A DNA stretch of 42,390 nucleotides, from NCBI GenBank assembly GCA_031255775.1, contig JAIRRW010000005.1, forward strand, positions 1 through 42,390, read 5' to 3'. Numbering within the stretch: the stretch's first letter is position 1; every line of letters starts with the position of its first letter. The notes below the pieces were generated by a model. That model did not search any database and was not told the DNA's origin. It was given only the letters and a program-made list of their open reading frames with translations. The translations under genes and the position numbers were made by a program. This document shows, piece after piece, positions 9,490 to 17,288 of the stretch. Origin of the DNA: Clostridiales bacterium (GTDB lineage Bacteria > Bacillota > Clostridia > Christensenellales > Pumilibacteraceae).

Positions 9490-9504
9490 TTTCCTCCCCG
9501 GAAA
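9302..9504 (+). repeat. dispersed intergenic repeat, copy 1
   Basis: Two blocks recur, in the same order and on the opposite strand, at 42193-42051. Block A reads CATACAGGACTTTTGCCTA here and CATACGGGACTTTTGCCTA there. Block B starts CCGTGTCTGCGGC in both and continues to a CTTTYCTCCC..GGAAA stretch. The sequence between the blocks is diverged and differs in length (about 135 against 75 nt), though GTGTCCCC is kept. Confidence 0.65.
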
Positions 9505-9512
9505 GATAGGGG

Positions 9513-9542
9513 AAAAAAAGAGCCCACCGCTTAGGTGAACTC
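9513..9542 (-). terminator. Rho-independent terminator after rplQ
   Basis: On the minus strand GAGTTCACC pairs with GGTGGGCTC (9 bp with two G-U pairs) around the loop TAAGC, followed by seven T. It lies 10 nt past the rplQ stop and closes the ribosomal cluster. Confidence 0.85.
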
Positions 9543-9552
9543 TTAGTCGTGT

Positions 9553-10062
9553 TTATACCAGCTCGATAACCGCCATTTCGGCGTTGTCGCCGCGGCGCGG
9601 CCCGGCCTTTAGGACGCGGGTATAGCCGCCGCCCTGGCCGTTTTGCTTGTTGCGCTTGTCGTACTTGGGCGCCAGCTCGTTGAAAATCTTTTCGATCAGG
9701 GGGTGCTTGATGTGCTCGGTCCGCCCCCGAAAGCTCGCCTTGGTCTCGTCCGCCTTGCGCTGCTCCTGCGGGTCGTAGACCTTGCCCATGATGCGGCGGC
9801 GCGCGGCCAGCTTATCCTTGCCGTCGTTGACCAGCTCGATCTTGACGTCCTGCCCCTTCTTGTTTTTGCGGGTCTCGATCTTTTTGACGGTGTCGGTATA
9901 GGTGTTGACGGCCAGCGTCAAAATCTTGTCGGCCATGCGGCTGACTTCCTTCGCGCGGGCGTACGTGGTCTCGATTTTGCCGTGCCAGAGGAGCTCGGTC
10001 ACCTGATTGGTCAGGAGTGCGTCGCGCTGGTCGGTCGGCCGGCCCAGTTTTCTCTGTTCCAT
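9553..10062 (-). CDS. rplQ: 50S ribosomal protein L17 with an internal insertion
   Basis: L17 binds 23S rRNA near the tunnel exit. The 169-residue product has the family ends: RKLGRPTDQRDALLTNQVT at the N-terminus and GGGYTRVLKAGPRRGDNAEMAVIELV at the C-terminus. The usual length is 112-130; the extra 40-50 residues are a charged insertion between about 53 and 115 (NKKGQDVKIELVNDGKDK and following), in the place where other L17 proteins have a short loop. It is the last gene of the alpha-operon part, 15 nt after rpoA, with a terminator 10 nt beyond the stop. Confidence 0.97.
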   Translation of the reverse strand: MEQRKLGRPTDQRDALLTNQVTELLWHGKIETTYARAKEVSRMADKILTLAVNTYTDTVKKIETRKNKKGQDVKIELVNDGKDKLAARRRIMGKVYDPQEQRKADETKASFRGRTEHIKHPLIEKIFNELAPKYDKRNKQNGQGGGYTRVLKAGPRRGDNAEMAVIELV

Positions 10063-10077
10063 GTGTATAGCTTCTCC

Positions 10078-11031
10078 TTATTCTTCGCTGCTTTTGAGGT
10101 CCAAGCCGTAGCTCCTCAGCTTGGCGATAACCTCGTCTAATGATTTGCGGCCGAGGTTGCGCACCTTGAGCATATCGTCCTCGGTCTTTTTGGTCAGGTC
10201 CTCCACCGCGTGGATCCCGGCGCGTTTTAGGCAGTTGTAGCTGCGCACCGACAAATCCATTTCCTCAATGTTCATCTCCAGTATCTTGGTGTGCCTGTCG
10301 TTTTCGTTGCTGACCAAAATGCTGGTGGAGCTAAAGGTGTCGCTAAGGTCGACAAACAGCCGAATGTGCTCTAAAACCGCCTTGGCCGCCAAACTTATGA
10401 CCTCCTTGGCCGACAGCGAGCCGTCCGTCCTGACGTCCATGATCAGCTTGTCATAGTCGATGTTTTGGCCGACGCGGGTGGCCTCGACGCTGTAGCTCGC
10501 GGCCTTGACGGGCGTAAAGATCGCGTCGATGGGGATAAACCCAAGCGGCTTGCCCGGGTCCTTATTTTCGGCGGCGACGACATAGCCGCGGCCGGAGCCC
10601 ACCGTCATTTCGAGCCGGAGGCTGCCGCCCTCGTCGATCGTACAGATGTACATCTCGGGATTGAGAATGGTGACCTCGGGATCGGGTTCGATGTCGGCGG
10701 CGGTGACGACGCCCACGGTTTTGCGCTCGATCCTAAGCGTCTTTTTGAGCTGCTTGTCCGAATATTCGGCCTTTAGGTTTAAGCCCTTTAGGTTGAGGAT
10801 GATGTCGGCGACATCCTCCTTTACGCCGGGAACGGTGCTAAATTCGTGATTGACACCCTCGATGTTAACGCCCACCACCGCAGCGCCCGGAAGGGCGGAC
10901 AAGAGGACGCGTCTCAAGGCATTTCCCAAAGTGATACCGTACCCTCTTTCCAGCGGCTCGACAATGATCTTGCCGCTTCGCTTATCCGCGCTTTCTTCGA
11001 GTGTGATCTTAGGCGTTTCGATTTCCATCAT
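10078..11031 (-). CDS. rpoA: RNA polymerase alpha subunit
   Basis: Alpha dimerises to start RNA polymerase assembly and its C-terminal domain binds UP elements and activators. The 317-residue protein has the N-terminal domain with GYGITLGNALRRVLLSALPGAA near 28-50 (the dimerisation and beta-binding surface) and the C-terminal helix-hairpin-helix domain from about 240 (LSVRSYNCLKRAGIHAVEDL; VRNLGRKSLDEVIAKL). The AT-rich tract upstream of the S10 promoter in this window would suit such a domain. It lies between rpsD (37 nt upstream) and rplQ (15 nt downstream). Two adjacent Met codons begin the frame; the first is used here. Confidence 0.98.
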   Translation of the reverse strand: MMEIETPKITLEESADKRSGKIIVEPLERGYGITLGNALRRVLLSALPGAAVVGVNIEGVNHEFSTVPGVKEDVADIILNLKGLNLKAEYSDKQLKKTLRIERKTVGVVTAADIEPDPEVTILNPEMYICTIDEGGSLRLEMTVGSGRGYVVAAENKDPGKPLGFIPIDAIFTPVKAASYSVEATRVGQNIDYDKLIMDVRTDGSLSAKEVISLAAKAVLEHIRLFVDLSDTFSSTSILVSNENDRHTKILEMNIEEMDLSVRSYNCLKRAGIHAVEDLTKKTEDDMLKVRNLGRKSLDEVIAKLRSYGLDLKSSEE

Positions 11032-11068
11032 AATACTCTGTTTTCTCCTTATTGTCGGCGTAAGGCGC

Positions 11069-11689
11069 TTATTTTGAATATAACTCGATAATCAGCTGTT
11101 CCTTGATGCCGAGGTCGATGTCCTCGCGCTTGGGGAGCTCTAAGATCTTGCCGACAAACCGCTCGGTATCAAACTCCAACCACTTGGGCATGACGATCTT
11201 GGCGCCGCGAAGCTCCTTGAACAGGGTGTTGTCCCTCTTGCCTTCCCGCACCGTGAGGACGTCGCCCGTCCTGACCTGAAAGCCGGGAATGTCCACGCGG
11301 CGGCCGTTGACCTCGATGTGGCCGTGGTTGACGATTTGCCGCGCCTGCGCGCGGGAGGCGCCCAAGCCCATGCGGTAAATGACGTTGTCCAGCCTGCGCT
11401 CTAAGAGAGAGAGCATGATCTCGCCGGTGACGCCGCGCATCCGCTCGGCCTCCTCATAATAGCCGCGAAACTGCTTTTCGAGCAGGCCGTACATCCGCTT
11501 GGTCTTTTGCTTTTCGCGCAGCTGAATGCTGTACTCGGAGGGCTTGCGCCGCGAGGGGCCGTGCGGGCCGGGGGGCGTGGGGCGTTTTTCGATCGCGCAC
11601 TTTTTGGACACGCAGCGGTCGCCCTTTAAAAACAGCTTGGCGCCCTCCCTGCGGCAAAGCTTGCAATCTGCATCCGTATATTTAGCCAT
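11069..11689 (-). CDS. rpsD: 30S ribosomal protein S4, zinc-binding form
   Basis: S4 binds 16S rRNA early and nucleates assembly of the small subunit; in several bacteria it also represses the alpha operon. The 206-residue product carries four N-terminal cysteines (C9, C12, C26, C31: CKLC and CVSKKC) for zinc, the form typical of many Clostridia, and the S4 RNA-binding domain in the middle ([30 protein letters not shown]). It starts 17 nt after rpsK and precedes rpoA. Nothing unusual in length. Confidence 0.98.
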   Translation of the reverse strand: MAKYTDADCKLCRREGAKLFLKGDRCVSKKCAIEKRPTPPGPHGPSRRKPSEYSIQLREKQKTKRMYGLLEKQFRGYYEEAERMRGVTGEIMLSLLERRLDNVIYRMGLGASRAQARQIVNHGHIEVNGRRVDIPGFQVRTGDVLTVREGKRDNTLFKELRGAKIVMPKWLEFDTERFVGKILELPKREDIDLGIKEQLIIELYSK

Positions 11690-11706
11690 GTTTTATTATT
11701 CTCCTC

Positions 11707-12093
11707 TTAGACTCTTCTGCGCTTGGGCGGCCGGCAGCCGTTGTGCGGAATGGGCGAAACGTCGGTGATGGCGGAGACCGAAATACCGGCGGCCTCCAGC
11801 GCGCGGATCGACGACTCGCGTCCCGACCCCGGCCCCTTGACAAACACCTCTACGCTGCGGATCCCGTGGTCTTTTGCGACCATCGCGGCCTTTTCGCAGG
11901 CTTGCTGCGCGGCGTAGGGCGTGCTCTTGCGCGAGCCGCGAAAGCCCAGCGCGCCCGCGCTGCACTGCGTGATGGCGTTGCCCTGCTCGTCGGTAAAGGT
12001 GATGAGCGTATTGTTGAAGGAGGCGTGAATGTGGAGCTGTCCCCTGTCAATGTTTTTGGTAATGCGTTTTTTGGTTGTCTTTCTGACTGCCAC
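11707..12093 (-). CDS. rpsK: 30S ribosomal protein S11
   Basis: S11 sits on the small-subunit platform near the mRNA exit. The 128-residue product shows the family core [19 protein letters not shown] at about 21-39, [21 protein letters not shown], and the basic C-terminus [16 protein letters not shown]. Length is normal. It is placed 13 nt after rpsM and 17 nt before rpsD. Confidence 0.98.
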   Translation of the reverse strand: MAVRKTTKKRITKNIDRGQLHIHASFNNTLITFTDEQGNAITQCSAGALGFRGSRKSTPYAAQQACEKAAMVAKDHGIRSVEVFVKGPGSGRESSIRALEAAGISVSAITDVSPIPHNGCRPPKRRRV

Positions 12094-12106
12094 GGTTTAA
12101 GCCCTC

Positions 12107-12484
12107 CTACTTGCCTTTTTTCTTGGCGCGGCCGACGGTGCGTTTAGGCCCCTTGCGGGTGCGCGCGTTTTGCTTGGTGCTCTGCCCCCGCACGGGAAGC
12201 CCCTTGCGGTGCCGAACGCCGCGATAGCAGCCGATCTCCATCAGGCGCTTGATGTTGAGCGCCACCTCGCGGTGAAGGTCGCCCTCTACCTGCACATTCT
12301 TTTCGATATAGGTCCTCAACCGTCCGACCTGATCCTCGGTAAGGTCCTTGACGCGGACGTCGGGATCGACCTCCGCCGCTTTTAGAATCCGGTTTGCCAT
12401 GGGCCTGCCGATGCCGTAAATATAGGTCAGGCCGATTTCTACCCGTTTGTCCTTGGGCAGATCGATTCCAGCAATTCGTGCCAC
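12107..12484 (-). CDS. rpsM: 30S ribosomal protein S13
   Basis: S13 contacts the head of the 30S subunit and the P-site tRNA. The 125-residue product begins [20 protein letters not shown] and has [29 protein letters not shown] and the basic tail [18 protein letters not shown]. The start is the GTG at 12484: it has AAGGAG eight bases upstream and gives the normal S13 N-terminus. The frame is open for 55 more codons upstream but that part has no S13 similarity and is low-complexity. A 207-nt gap separates it from rpmJ, and that gap holds a long hairpin. Confidence 0.97.
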   Translation of the reverse strand: MARIAGIDLPKDKRVEIGLTYIYGIGRPMANRILKAAEVDPDVRVKDLTEDQVGRLRTYIEKNVQVEGDLHREVALNIKRLMEIGCYRGVRHRKGLPVRGQSTKQNARTRKGPKRTVGRAKKKGK

Positions 12485-12620
12485 TGTTTTGTTACTCCTT
12501 AAAAATAAATGTGTAAAATATGTGTATGCCGCGCGCCCACGGGCCCAGGCTGTGCTTGGAATGAGCCTAAATCCGTCGGCGGATTGTTTTTGCTTTTTAG
12601 CGGATTGTTTTTGGCTTGTT

Positions 12621-12687
12621 TTTATCCGGACAACGCGCAAACCCGGCACCGCGTTTTCCGCTTGCCGGTTTGCCCTTGTCGGATAAA
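12621..12687 (-). other. long imperfect hairpin between rpmJ and rpsM
   Basis: On the minus strand TTTATCCG-ACAA-GG-GCAAACC-GGCA pairs with the complementary arm TGCC-GGGTTTGC-GCG-TTGT-CCGGATAAA with a few bulges, roughly 24 paired bases around a loop rich in GCGG and AAAA. It fills a third of the 207-nt gap between rpmJ and rpsM, unusual in a cluster where other gaps are under 65 nt. A direct repeat of GCGGATTGTTTTTG lies just beyond it. It may be an attenuator, a processing site or an inserted palindromic repeat. Confidence 0.6.
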
Positions 12688-12691
12688 TCCG

Positions 12692-12808
12692 TTAACCCTG
12701 CCGCTGCTTATGATTGGCGTACTTGCTGCAAATGACCATGATCTTGCCGTGACGCTTGATGATCTTGCATTTGTCGCACATGGGCTTGACCGATGCTCTG
12801 ACTTTCAT
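12692..12808 (-). CDS. rpmJ: 50S ribosomal protein L36, zinc-binding form
   Basis: A 38-residue protein too short for many gene finders, starting [14 protein letters not shown] and ending ANHKQRQG. It has the zinc ligands C11, C14, C27 and H33 of the C+ form. One residue more than the common 37 lies in the CSKYANH segment. The start at 12808 is set by the family N-terminus MKVR; the frame is open further upstream without similarity. It follows infA by 64 nt and precedes rpsM, the usual Firmicute order. Confidence 0.96.
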   Translation of the reverse strand: MKVRASVKPMCDKCKIIKRHGKIMVICSKYANHKQRQG

Positions 12809-12872
12809 GTGTGTCGTTCCTCCGATTTTGCCCGGCGCGTCCCCGAAAAAAGGGGCGGCCGCGCGTAAAAAA

Positions 12873-13094
12873 TTAGGTCTTGTTGCGGTAGGTGATGCGC
12901 CCCTTTGTAATGTCGTAAGGGGACATCTCCAGCTTGACCGTATCGCCCACGAGAATCTTGATGTAGTGCATACGGATCTTGCCGGATATGGTGCAGGTAA
13001 CAATATGGCCGTTGGACAGCTTGACCTTAAACATGGCGTTGCGCAAGGTTTCGATCACGGTGCCCTCGGTTTCGATATTGTCGTCTTTTGGCAT
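12873..13094 (-). CDS. infA: translation initiation factor IF-1
   Basis: IF-1 occupies the A site during initiation. The 73-residue OB-fold protein reads [20 protein letters not shown] at 7-26, [19 protein letters not shown] and [21 protein letters not shown], all typical. Length is one residue above the common 72. It lies 18 nt after the KOW-domain gene and 64 nt before rpmJ. Confidence 0.98.
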   Translation of the reverse strand: MPKDDNIETEGTVIETLRNAMFKVKLSNGHIVTCTISGKIRMHYIKILVGDTVKLEMSPYDITKGRITYRNKT

Positions 13095-13112
13095 ATGCCC
13101 TCCTGAATGTGT

Positions 13113-13367
13113 CTACCGCTTGTTTTGGTAGCTCTTTATCAGCGCCCGAACGGCCGGGTCGGTAAAGCCGTCTTGGCCGAGCGGCGCGGCGGCGAGCTGC
13201 CGCACGTGCCCGATCCGCTTTTGCTTGGGATTGTCGATCTTTCGGTATCGGCCGTCCACCAGCAGGATAAAGTCTTGGTTTATGACGGACGCCACGTAGT
13301 ACAACCGTCCCGTATCATGGCCCTTTAGGCTGACGACAATGCCGCCCTCGGCTGGTTTTGCATCCAT
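13113..13367 (-). CDS. KOW-domain RNA-binding protein (L14e-like)
   Basis: The 84-residue protein begins MDAKPAEGGIVVSLKGHDTG and has a KOW-like strand set: VVSLKGHDTGRLYYVASVINQDFILLVDGRYRKIDNPKQKRIGHV. In Clostridia a small protein of this kind, sometimes annotated as ribosomal L14E/L6E/L27E-like, regularly sits between map and infA; its role is not established, but RNA or ribosome binding is likely. The start is placed at 13367, where GGGAG lies five to six bases upstream; a second ATG at 13397 has no such site. The 262-nt gap before it (toward map) holds a repeat element. Confidence 0.85.
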   Translation of the reverse strand: MDAKPAEGGIVVSLKGHDTGRLYYVASVINQDFILLVDGRYRKIDNPKQKRIGHVRQLAAAPLGQDGFTDPAVRALIKSYQNKR

Positions 13368-13471
13368 ATCGGCTCCCGGCGGCGCACAAAACCGCATTTT
13401 AGATTATATCACATCCGGCGTCCGCTTGTAAACTGATTTTGGGGGGCAAATCACGAGTTATGCGGAGTTTT

Positions 13472-13661
13472 GCGGCGTGACAAAGAGTGAGGTTCAGACG
13501 GGCAACAGGCGGCGGGGCAACGAGGGCGCGTATTTCTAATACGTAACCGAGTTGCCTCGCCGAACCGACAATCGCTTGCGATTGCTAACTTTGCGTCAGC
13601 AAAGTTCAGAGAGGTTCGGCACGCACGTAGCCCGTATCAACCCACTATCTGTCACGCCGCT
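13472..13661. repeat. 190-nt structured inverted-repeat element
   Basis: The element is bounded by an 11-bp inverted repeat, GCGGCGTGACA (13472-13482) and TGTCACGCCGC (13651-13661), and flanked by a direct repeat AAAGAGTGAGG (13483-13493 and 13662-13672, offset by one base at the second end). Inside are GCGTATTT-CTAATACGT near the middle, hairpins CAATCGC-TT-GCGATTG and AACTTTGC-GTCA-GCAAAGTT, and the pair GCCGAACC/GGTTCGGC enclosing them. The map stop codon lies at its very edge. The centre GAGGG.GCGTATTT..AATACGT.ACCGA recurs in the element at 15094-15215, so both belong to one family of small mobile or palindromic repeats. Confidence 0.65.
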
Positions 13662-14406
13662 AAAGAGTGAGGATCTCTGGCTCGCCGGTAGTAATCAGGA
13701 CGGTGTTTTCGTAGTGCGCGGAGGGCTTTCCGTCGGCCGTCCGGCACGTCCACCCGTCCGCTTGGTCAAAGCTGACCCGAAAGGTGCCCAAATTGATCAT
13801 GGGTTCGATCGCCAGGCAATAACCCGCCTTTAGGACCGGACCGGAGGAGGGCGGGCCGAAGTTGGGGATGCTCGGGTCCTCGTGCACCTTGCGGCCGATG
13901 CCGTGGCCGGTCAGCGCCCGCACCACGCCGTAGCCGTTGGATTCGGCATGGGTCTGGATGGCGTTGCTGATGTCGCCCAGGCGTCTGCCCTCGCGCGCCT
14001 CCCCGATGCCCTTAAAAAAGGATTCGCGGGCGACGTCGATCAGCCTTTGCAGCGCCGCGTCGATCTGTCCGACCGCAAACGTCCGCGCCGCGTCGCCGTG
14101 AAAGCCGCCGATGAGCGCCCCCACGTCGATGCTGACAATATCGCCCTCTTTTAGCGCGTACTCGGAGGGAATCCCGTGCACCACGACCTCGTTGACCGAA
14201 ATACAGGCGGCGTTGGGGAACCCGTACAGGTTTTTAAAGGAGGGCGACGCGCCGTTTGCCGCAAAAAATTCCTCAATGCGCCGATCCAGCTCCAGGGTGG
14301 TGACGCCCGGCTTAATGTACGCCTCGATCATTTTGAGCGCGTCGCCGGTCAGCCGGCCGGCCTTGCGCATCCTGTCCTGCTCGGACTTTGTCTTGACCGG
14401 GATCAT
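13660..14406 (-). CDS. map: type I methionine aminopeptidase
   Basis: The enzyme removes the first Met from new proteins. The 248-residue product has the five metal ligands of the family: D94 (SIDVG), D105 (HGDAARTF), H168 (GHGIG), E201 (AIEP) and a Glu in the C-terminal SAHYENTVLITT; H77 in VVHGIP is the substrate-contact His. Start: the ATG at 14406 overlaps the adk stop (ATGA), so the two are coupled; the longer upstream frame only covers adk in another frame. It follows adk and precedes the KOW gene and infA after an unusual repeat-containing gap. Confidence 0.97.
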   Translation of the reverse strand: MIPVKTKSEQDRMRKAGRLTGDALKMIEAYIKPGVTTLELDRRIEEFFAANGASPSFKNLYGFPNAACISVNEVVVHGIPSEYALKEGDIVSIDVGALIGGFHGDAARTFAVGQIDAALQRLIDVARESFFKGIGEAREGRRLGDISNAIQTHAESNGYGVVRALTGHGIGRKVHEDPSIPNFGPPSSGPVLKAGYCLAIEPMINLGTFRVSFDQADGWTCRTADGKPSAHYENTVLITTGEPEILTL

Positions 14407-15026
14407 AGCCGCCGCAATGCCTGTCGGATGGCCGCCGACACCGCGTCGATGTCCTGCATCCCGTCGATATTGACGAGAAGCCCCTCGGCCCGATAAAAGT
14501 CGATGAGCGGGGCGGTCTCGGCCTTGTACACCAAGAGACGCGCCGCGACGGTCTCGGCCTTGTCGTCCTCCCGTTGGATGACGGCGCCGCCGCACTTCGT
14601 GCAGACCTCGGGCGAACCTAAATCGACGTGATAGCTCTCGCCGCAGCCGCCGCAGACCCGCCGCCCGGACAGGCGTTTGGCGAGGGCGTCGAGGTCGGCG
14701 TCCAGATTGATGACGGCGTCCGGCGCCGCGATCGCTTTGAGCGCCTCGGCCTGCGCCAGCGTCCGGGGAAAGCCGTCCAGCAAAAACCCGTTTTTGCAGT
14801 CGTCCTCTAACAGGCGCAGGCGGACGATCTCGACGACCACCCCGTCGGGGACAAGCTGCCCCTTGGCGAGGTACGCCTTGGCCGTTAGCCCGACGGGCGT
14901 CTCTTCCTTAAGATTTTTGCGAAAGATGTCGCCGGTGGAAATGTGCGGAATACCTTGATTTTTGGCGATGCGCACCGCCTGCGTGCCCTTGCCCGCCCCC
15001 GGCGCGCCCAGTAATACCAGTTTCAA
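14403..15026 (-). CDS. adk: adenylate kinase, zinc-LID form
   Basis: The enzyme interconverts ATP plus AMP with two ADP. The 207-residue product has the P-loop GAPGAGKGT at 7-15, LDGFPRT at 83-89, and a LID with four cysteines (C125, C128, C142, C145) for zinc, as in Gram-positive adenylate kinases. The start is the TTG at 15026: AGGAG lies seven bases upstream and the next residues LKLVLLGAPG are the normal N-terminus; upstream in-frame codons have no family similarity. It stands between secY and map; the 184-nt gap from secY is filled mostly by a repeat element. Confidence 0.96.
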   Translation of the reverse strand: MKLVLLGAPGAGKGTQAVRIAKNQGIPHISTGDIFRKNLKEETPVGLTAKAYLAKGQLVPDGVVVEIVRLRLLEDDCKNGFLLDGFPRTLAQAEALKAIAAPDAVINLDADLDALAKRLSGRRVCGGCGESYHVDLGSPEVCTKCGGAVIQREDDKAETVAARLLVYKAETAPLIDFYRAEGLLVNIDGMQDIDAVSAAIRQALRRL

Positions 15027-15093
15027 ATAAATTCTCCTATAACACCACACACACGGAAAAACGATTTTAAAGGTTCGCGAAGCCGCGAAGGCC

Positions 15094-15215
15094 AATAATC
15101 GTTAGATTCGAGCAAGACGCGAAAGGCGCGGATTTTTTGAGGGAGCGTATTTCCAATACGTGACCGAAAAAAAACGTAAGCCTGACAAAGTATTGCGACG
15201 GATATAACGATTATT
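15094..15215. repeat. 122-nt inverted-repeat element between secY and adk
   Basis: The ends are an 11-bp perfect inverted repeat, AATAATCGTTA (15094-15104) and TAACGATTATT (15205-15215). The two halves pair imperfectly, allowing G-U, around the centre GCGTATTTCCAATACGT near 15142-15158. The secY stop codon (15211-15213) lies inside the right terminal repeat, so the element abuts the gene end exactly. The central motif GAGGGAGCGTATTT..AATACGTGACCGA is shared with the element at 13472-13661. Confidence 0.7.
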
Positions 15216-16527
15216 TCAAAAAGCCCTTGTACTGCTTCATCATGATCAAACTCTCCAGCTGCTTTTCGAGCTCCAGCGCAACGGACACGACGATGAGCAT
15301 ACCGGTGGCGGACATGGAGTTGACGAGGAGCGTGCCGTCGAAAAAGGGGATGAGCGAAAAGACAAGGTTGGGCACGATCGCGATGATCGCGAGGTAGATG
15401 GCGCCAAACAGCGTGATCCGCTTGGAGATGCGCACGAGGTATTCGTAGGTGGGCTTGCCCGGCCGGATACCCGGGATAAAGCCGCCGTACTGCTGGATGT
15501 TGCGCGAGACCTCCTCGGGGTTGAACTGGATTTGCGCGTAGAAGTAGGAAAAGAACAGGATCAACAGACCCAAGAGTACGCTGTAGGCCGCGGTGCCCGC
15601 GCCCAAATACTCCCGCCAAAAGAGGTCAAACGCGGTGCCCGACCAAAAGATTTGACCCAAAAGCTGCGGAAAGGTGAGGATGGCGGACGCGAAGATGATG
15701 GGCATGACGCCGCTGGCGTTGACCTTGATGGGAATGTAGGTACTCTGCCCGCCGTACTGCTTGCGCCCCTTGATTTGCTTGGCGTACTGGATGGGGATCT
15801 TGCGCTCGGCCAAATCGACAAAGGTGATAAAGAAAAAGATCAACAGCACGAGGATGATAAAGGCCAAGAGCACCCAAAGCGCCTGCTGGCCGTCGTCGCC
15901 GCCGCTAAACGCGGTTTGGAACTGCGCGATGATGGCAAGGCCGGCGGAGGACACGATACCGACAAAGATGAGGAGGGAAATGCCGTTGCCGACGCCCGCC
16001 TCGGTGATGCGCTCGCCCAGCCACATGGTGAGCATGGAGCCGCCGACCAAAATAAAGCCGACCATGACGCCCACGCCCCAGACGGGAAAGTCGGCAAAGC
16101 CAAACAGCTGACTCTCCAGCCCCCCGCTGTTGGCCCAGTTGATGACGATGCCCACCGACTGCGCAACGGCCAAAATCAGCGTGATGACCCGGGTGATGAC
16201 GTTGATCTTTTTGCGCCCCTCCTCGCCCTGCTTGGTCAGCTTTTCGAGGCGCGGAATGGCGACCGAGAGGAGCTGAACGATGATGGACGCGTTGATATAG
16301 GGGGCTATGCCGATCGCGAAAATCGCGCCCTGCGAGAGCGCGCCGCCGGTAATGGAGGCCAAAAGGCTCAAAAGCGTGTTGTTTTGGGCGCTGTCGCCGA
16401 CGGTGCCGGAAATGCCGGGCACCGGAAGCCAGCAGCCGAGACGGTAGATAAACAACAGCGCCAGCGTGATCAAAATCTTGTTGCGGACGTCCCTGTTTTT
16501 AAAGGCGTTGATCAGCGTTTTTAACAT
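15211..16527 (-). CDS. secY: preprotein translocase channel subunit SecY
   Basis: SecY is the membrane pore used by SecA. The 438-residue protein has ten hydrophobic helices; recognisable parts are the N-terminal NAFKNRDVRNKILITLALLF, the plug region after PGISGTV, and the cytosolic loops EEGRKKINVITRV, the QAKQIKGRKQYGGQSTYIPIKVNASGVMPIIFA type loop (QYAKQIKGRKQYGG) and FNPEEVSRNIQQYGGFIPGIRPG, which bind SecA and the ribosome. The start ATG overlaps the rplO stop codon. Gene order rplO-secY-adk-map is the standard one. Confidence 0.98.
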   Translation of the reverse strand: MLKTLINAFKNRDVRNKILITLALLFIYRLGCWLPVPGISGTVGDSAQNNTLLSLLASITGGALSQGAIFAIGIAPYINASIIVQLLSVAIPRLEKLTKQGEEGRKKINVITRVITLILAVAQSVGIVINWANSGGLESQLFGFADFPVWGVGVMVGFILVGGSMLTMWLGERITEAGVGNGISLLIFVGIVSSAGLAIIAQFQTAFSGGDDGQQALWVLLAFIILVLLIFFFITFVDLAERKIPIQYAKQIKGRKQYGGQSTYIPIKVNASGVMPIIFASAILTFPQLLGQIFWSGTAFDLFWREYLGAGTAAYSVLLGLLILFFSYFYAQIQFNPEEVSRNIQQYGGFIPGIRPGKPTYEYLVRISKRITLFGAIYLAIIAIVPNLVFSLIPFFDGTLLVNSMSATGMLIVVSVALELEKQLESLIMMKQYKGFLK

Positions 16528-16970
16528 CAGTCTACCTCGGCTTTTCCGCCGGCCTTTTCGATTTTTTCGGCGGCGCTTTTTGAAAACGCGGCGGCGCGGA
16601 CGATCAGCTTTTTGTTGAGGTCGCCGCTCCCGAGAACCTTGAGGCCGTAGGGCTCGATCTTACTCAAGATCCCTTGCGCTTTTAGGATCTCGGCGTTGAC
16701 GACGTCGCCGTCCGCAAACGGTTCGAGGTCTTTTAGGTTGACCACCGAATACACCTTTTTCCAGGCGTTGTCAAAGCCGCGCTTGGGCAGCCGCCGCGCC
16801 AAGGGCATCTGACCGCCCTCAAACCCGGGACGGACGCCGCCGCCGCTTCGCGCCCACTGGCCCTTATGACCCTTGCCGCTTGTCTTGCCCGTGCCGCTGC
16901 CGATGCCGCGGCCCAGCCGTTTTTGAGCCGTCCGGGCGCCGGGCGCCGGACTCAATTCGTGCATTTTCAT
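16527..16970 (-). CDS. rplO: 50S ribosomal protein L15
   Basis: The 147-residue protein opens with [20 protein letters not shown] and the Gly/Lys-rich segment [21 protein letters not shown] that threads into 23S rRNA, then [17 protein letters not shown] and the globular C-terminal part ([21 protein letters not shown]). Its length is normal. The stop codon overlaps the secY ATG; rpmD lies 52 nt upstream. Confidence 0.98.
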   Translation of the reverse strand: MKMHELSPAPGARTAQKRLGRGIGSGTGKTSGKGHKGQWARSGGGVRPGFEGGQMPLARRLPKRGFDNAWKKVYSVVNLKDLEPFADGDVVNAEILKAQGILSKIEPYGLKVLGSGDLNKKLIVRAAAFSKSAAEKIEKAGGKAEVD

Positions 16971-17022
16971 AAAACCTTATACCTCCGTGCGCACTGCTGT
17001 CGAAAAACCGCGTAAGGCTTTT

Positions 17023-17241
17023 TTACGCGCCGACATAGGGCTTGACCTCAACGAGATGCTTGACGACAAAAATCATGCCGCGCGTCGCCTCGTTGTCGGG
17101 CTTGACCACCGAATGGCCGATCCGCTTTAAACCCAGCGCCTCGACCGTCCTTTTTTGCTTATCCAAACGGCCGATAACGCTTTTTATAAGCGTGATCTCC
17201 ACCCGCGCGGCGGCCGCCTGCTCTTTCTTTTTTGTTGCCAT
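17023..17241 (-). CDS. rpmD: 50S ribosomal protein L30
   Basis: The 72-residue product contains the L30 core [51 protein letters not shown], with about 12 additional Lys/Ala-rich residues at the N-terminus compared with the usual 58-60. Start: the ATG at 17241 is chosen over the in-frame GTG at 17253 because GGAG overlaps that GTG and can only serve the later ATG (about 11 nt away). It lies between rpsE and rplO. Confidence 0.95.
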   Translation of the reverse strand: MATKKKEQAAAARVEITLIKSVIGRLDKQKRTVEALGLKRIGHSVVKPDNEATRGMIFVVKHLVEVKPYVGA

Positions 17242-17288
17242 ACTCTTTGTCACTCCGAATAATTTATGATTGGACCGCGCCCGGCGGC

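Noticed and set aside
9095-9538. 147-codon plus-strand frame upstream of the Rho-like gene
   Set aside because: It runs across hairpins and a dispersed repeat, has no ribosome binding site and no protein-like composition.
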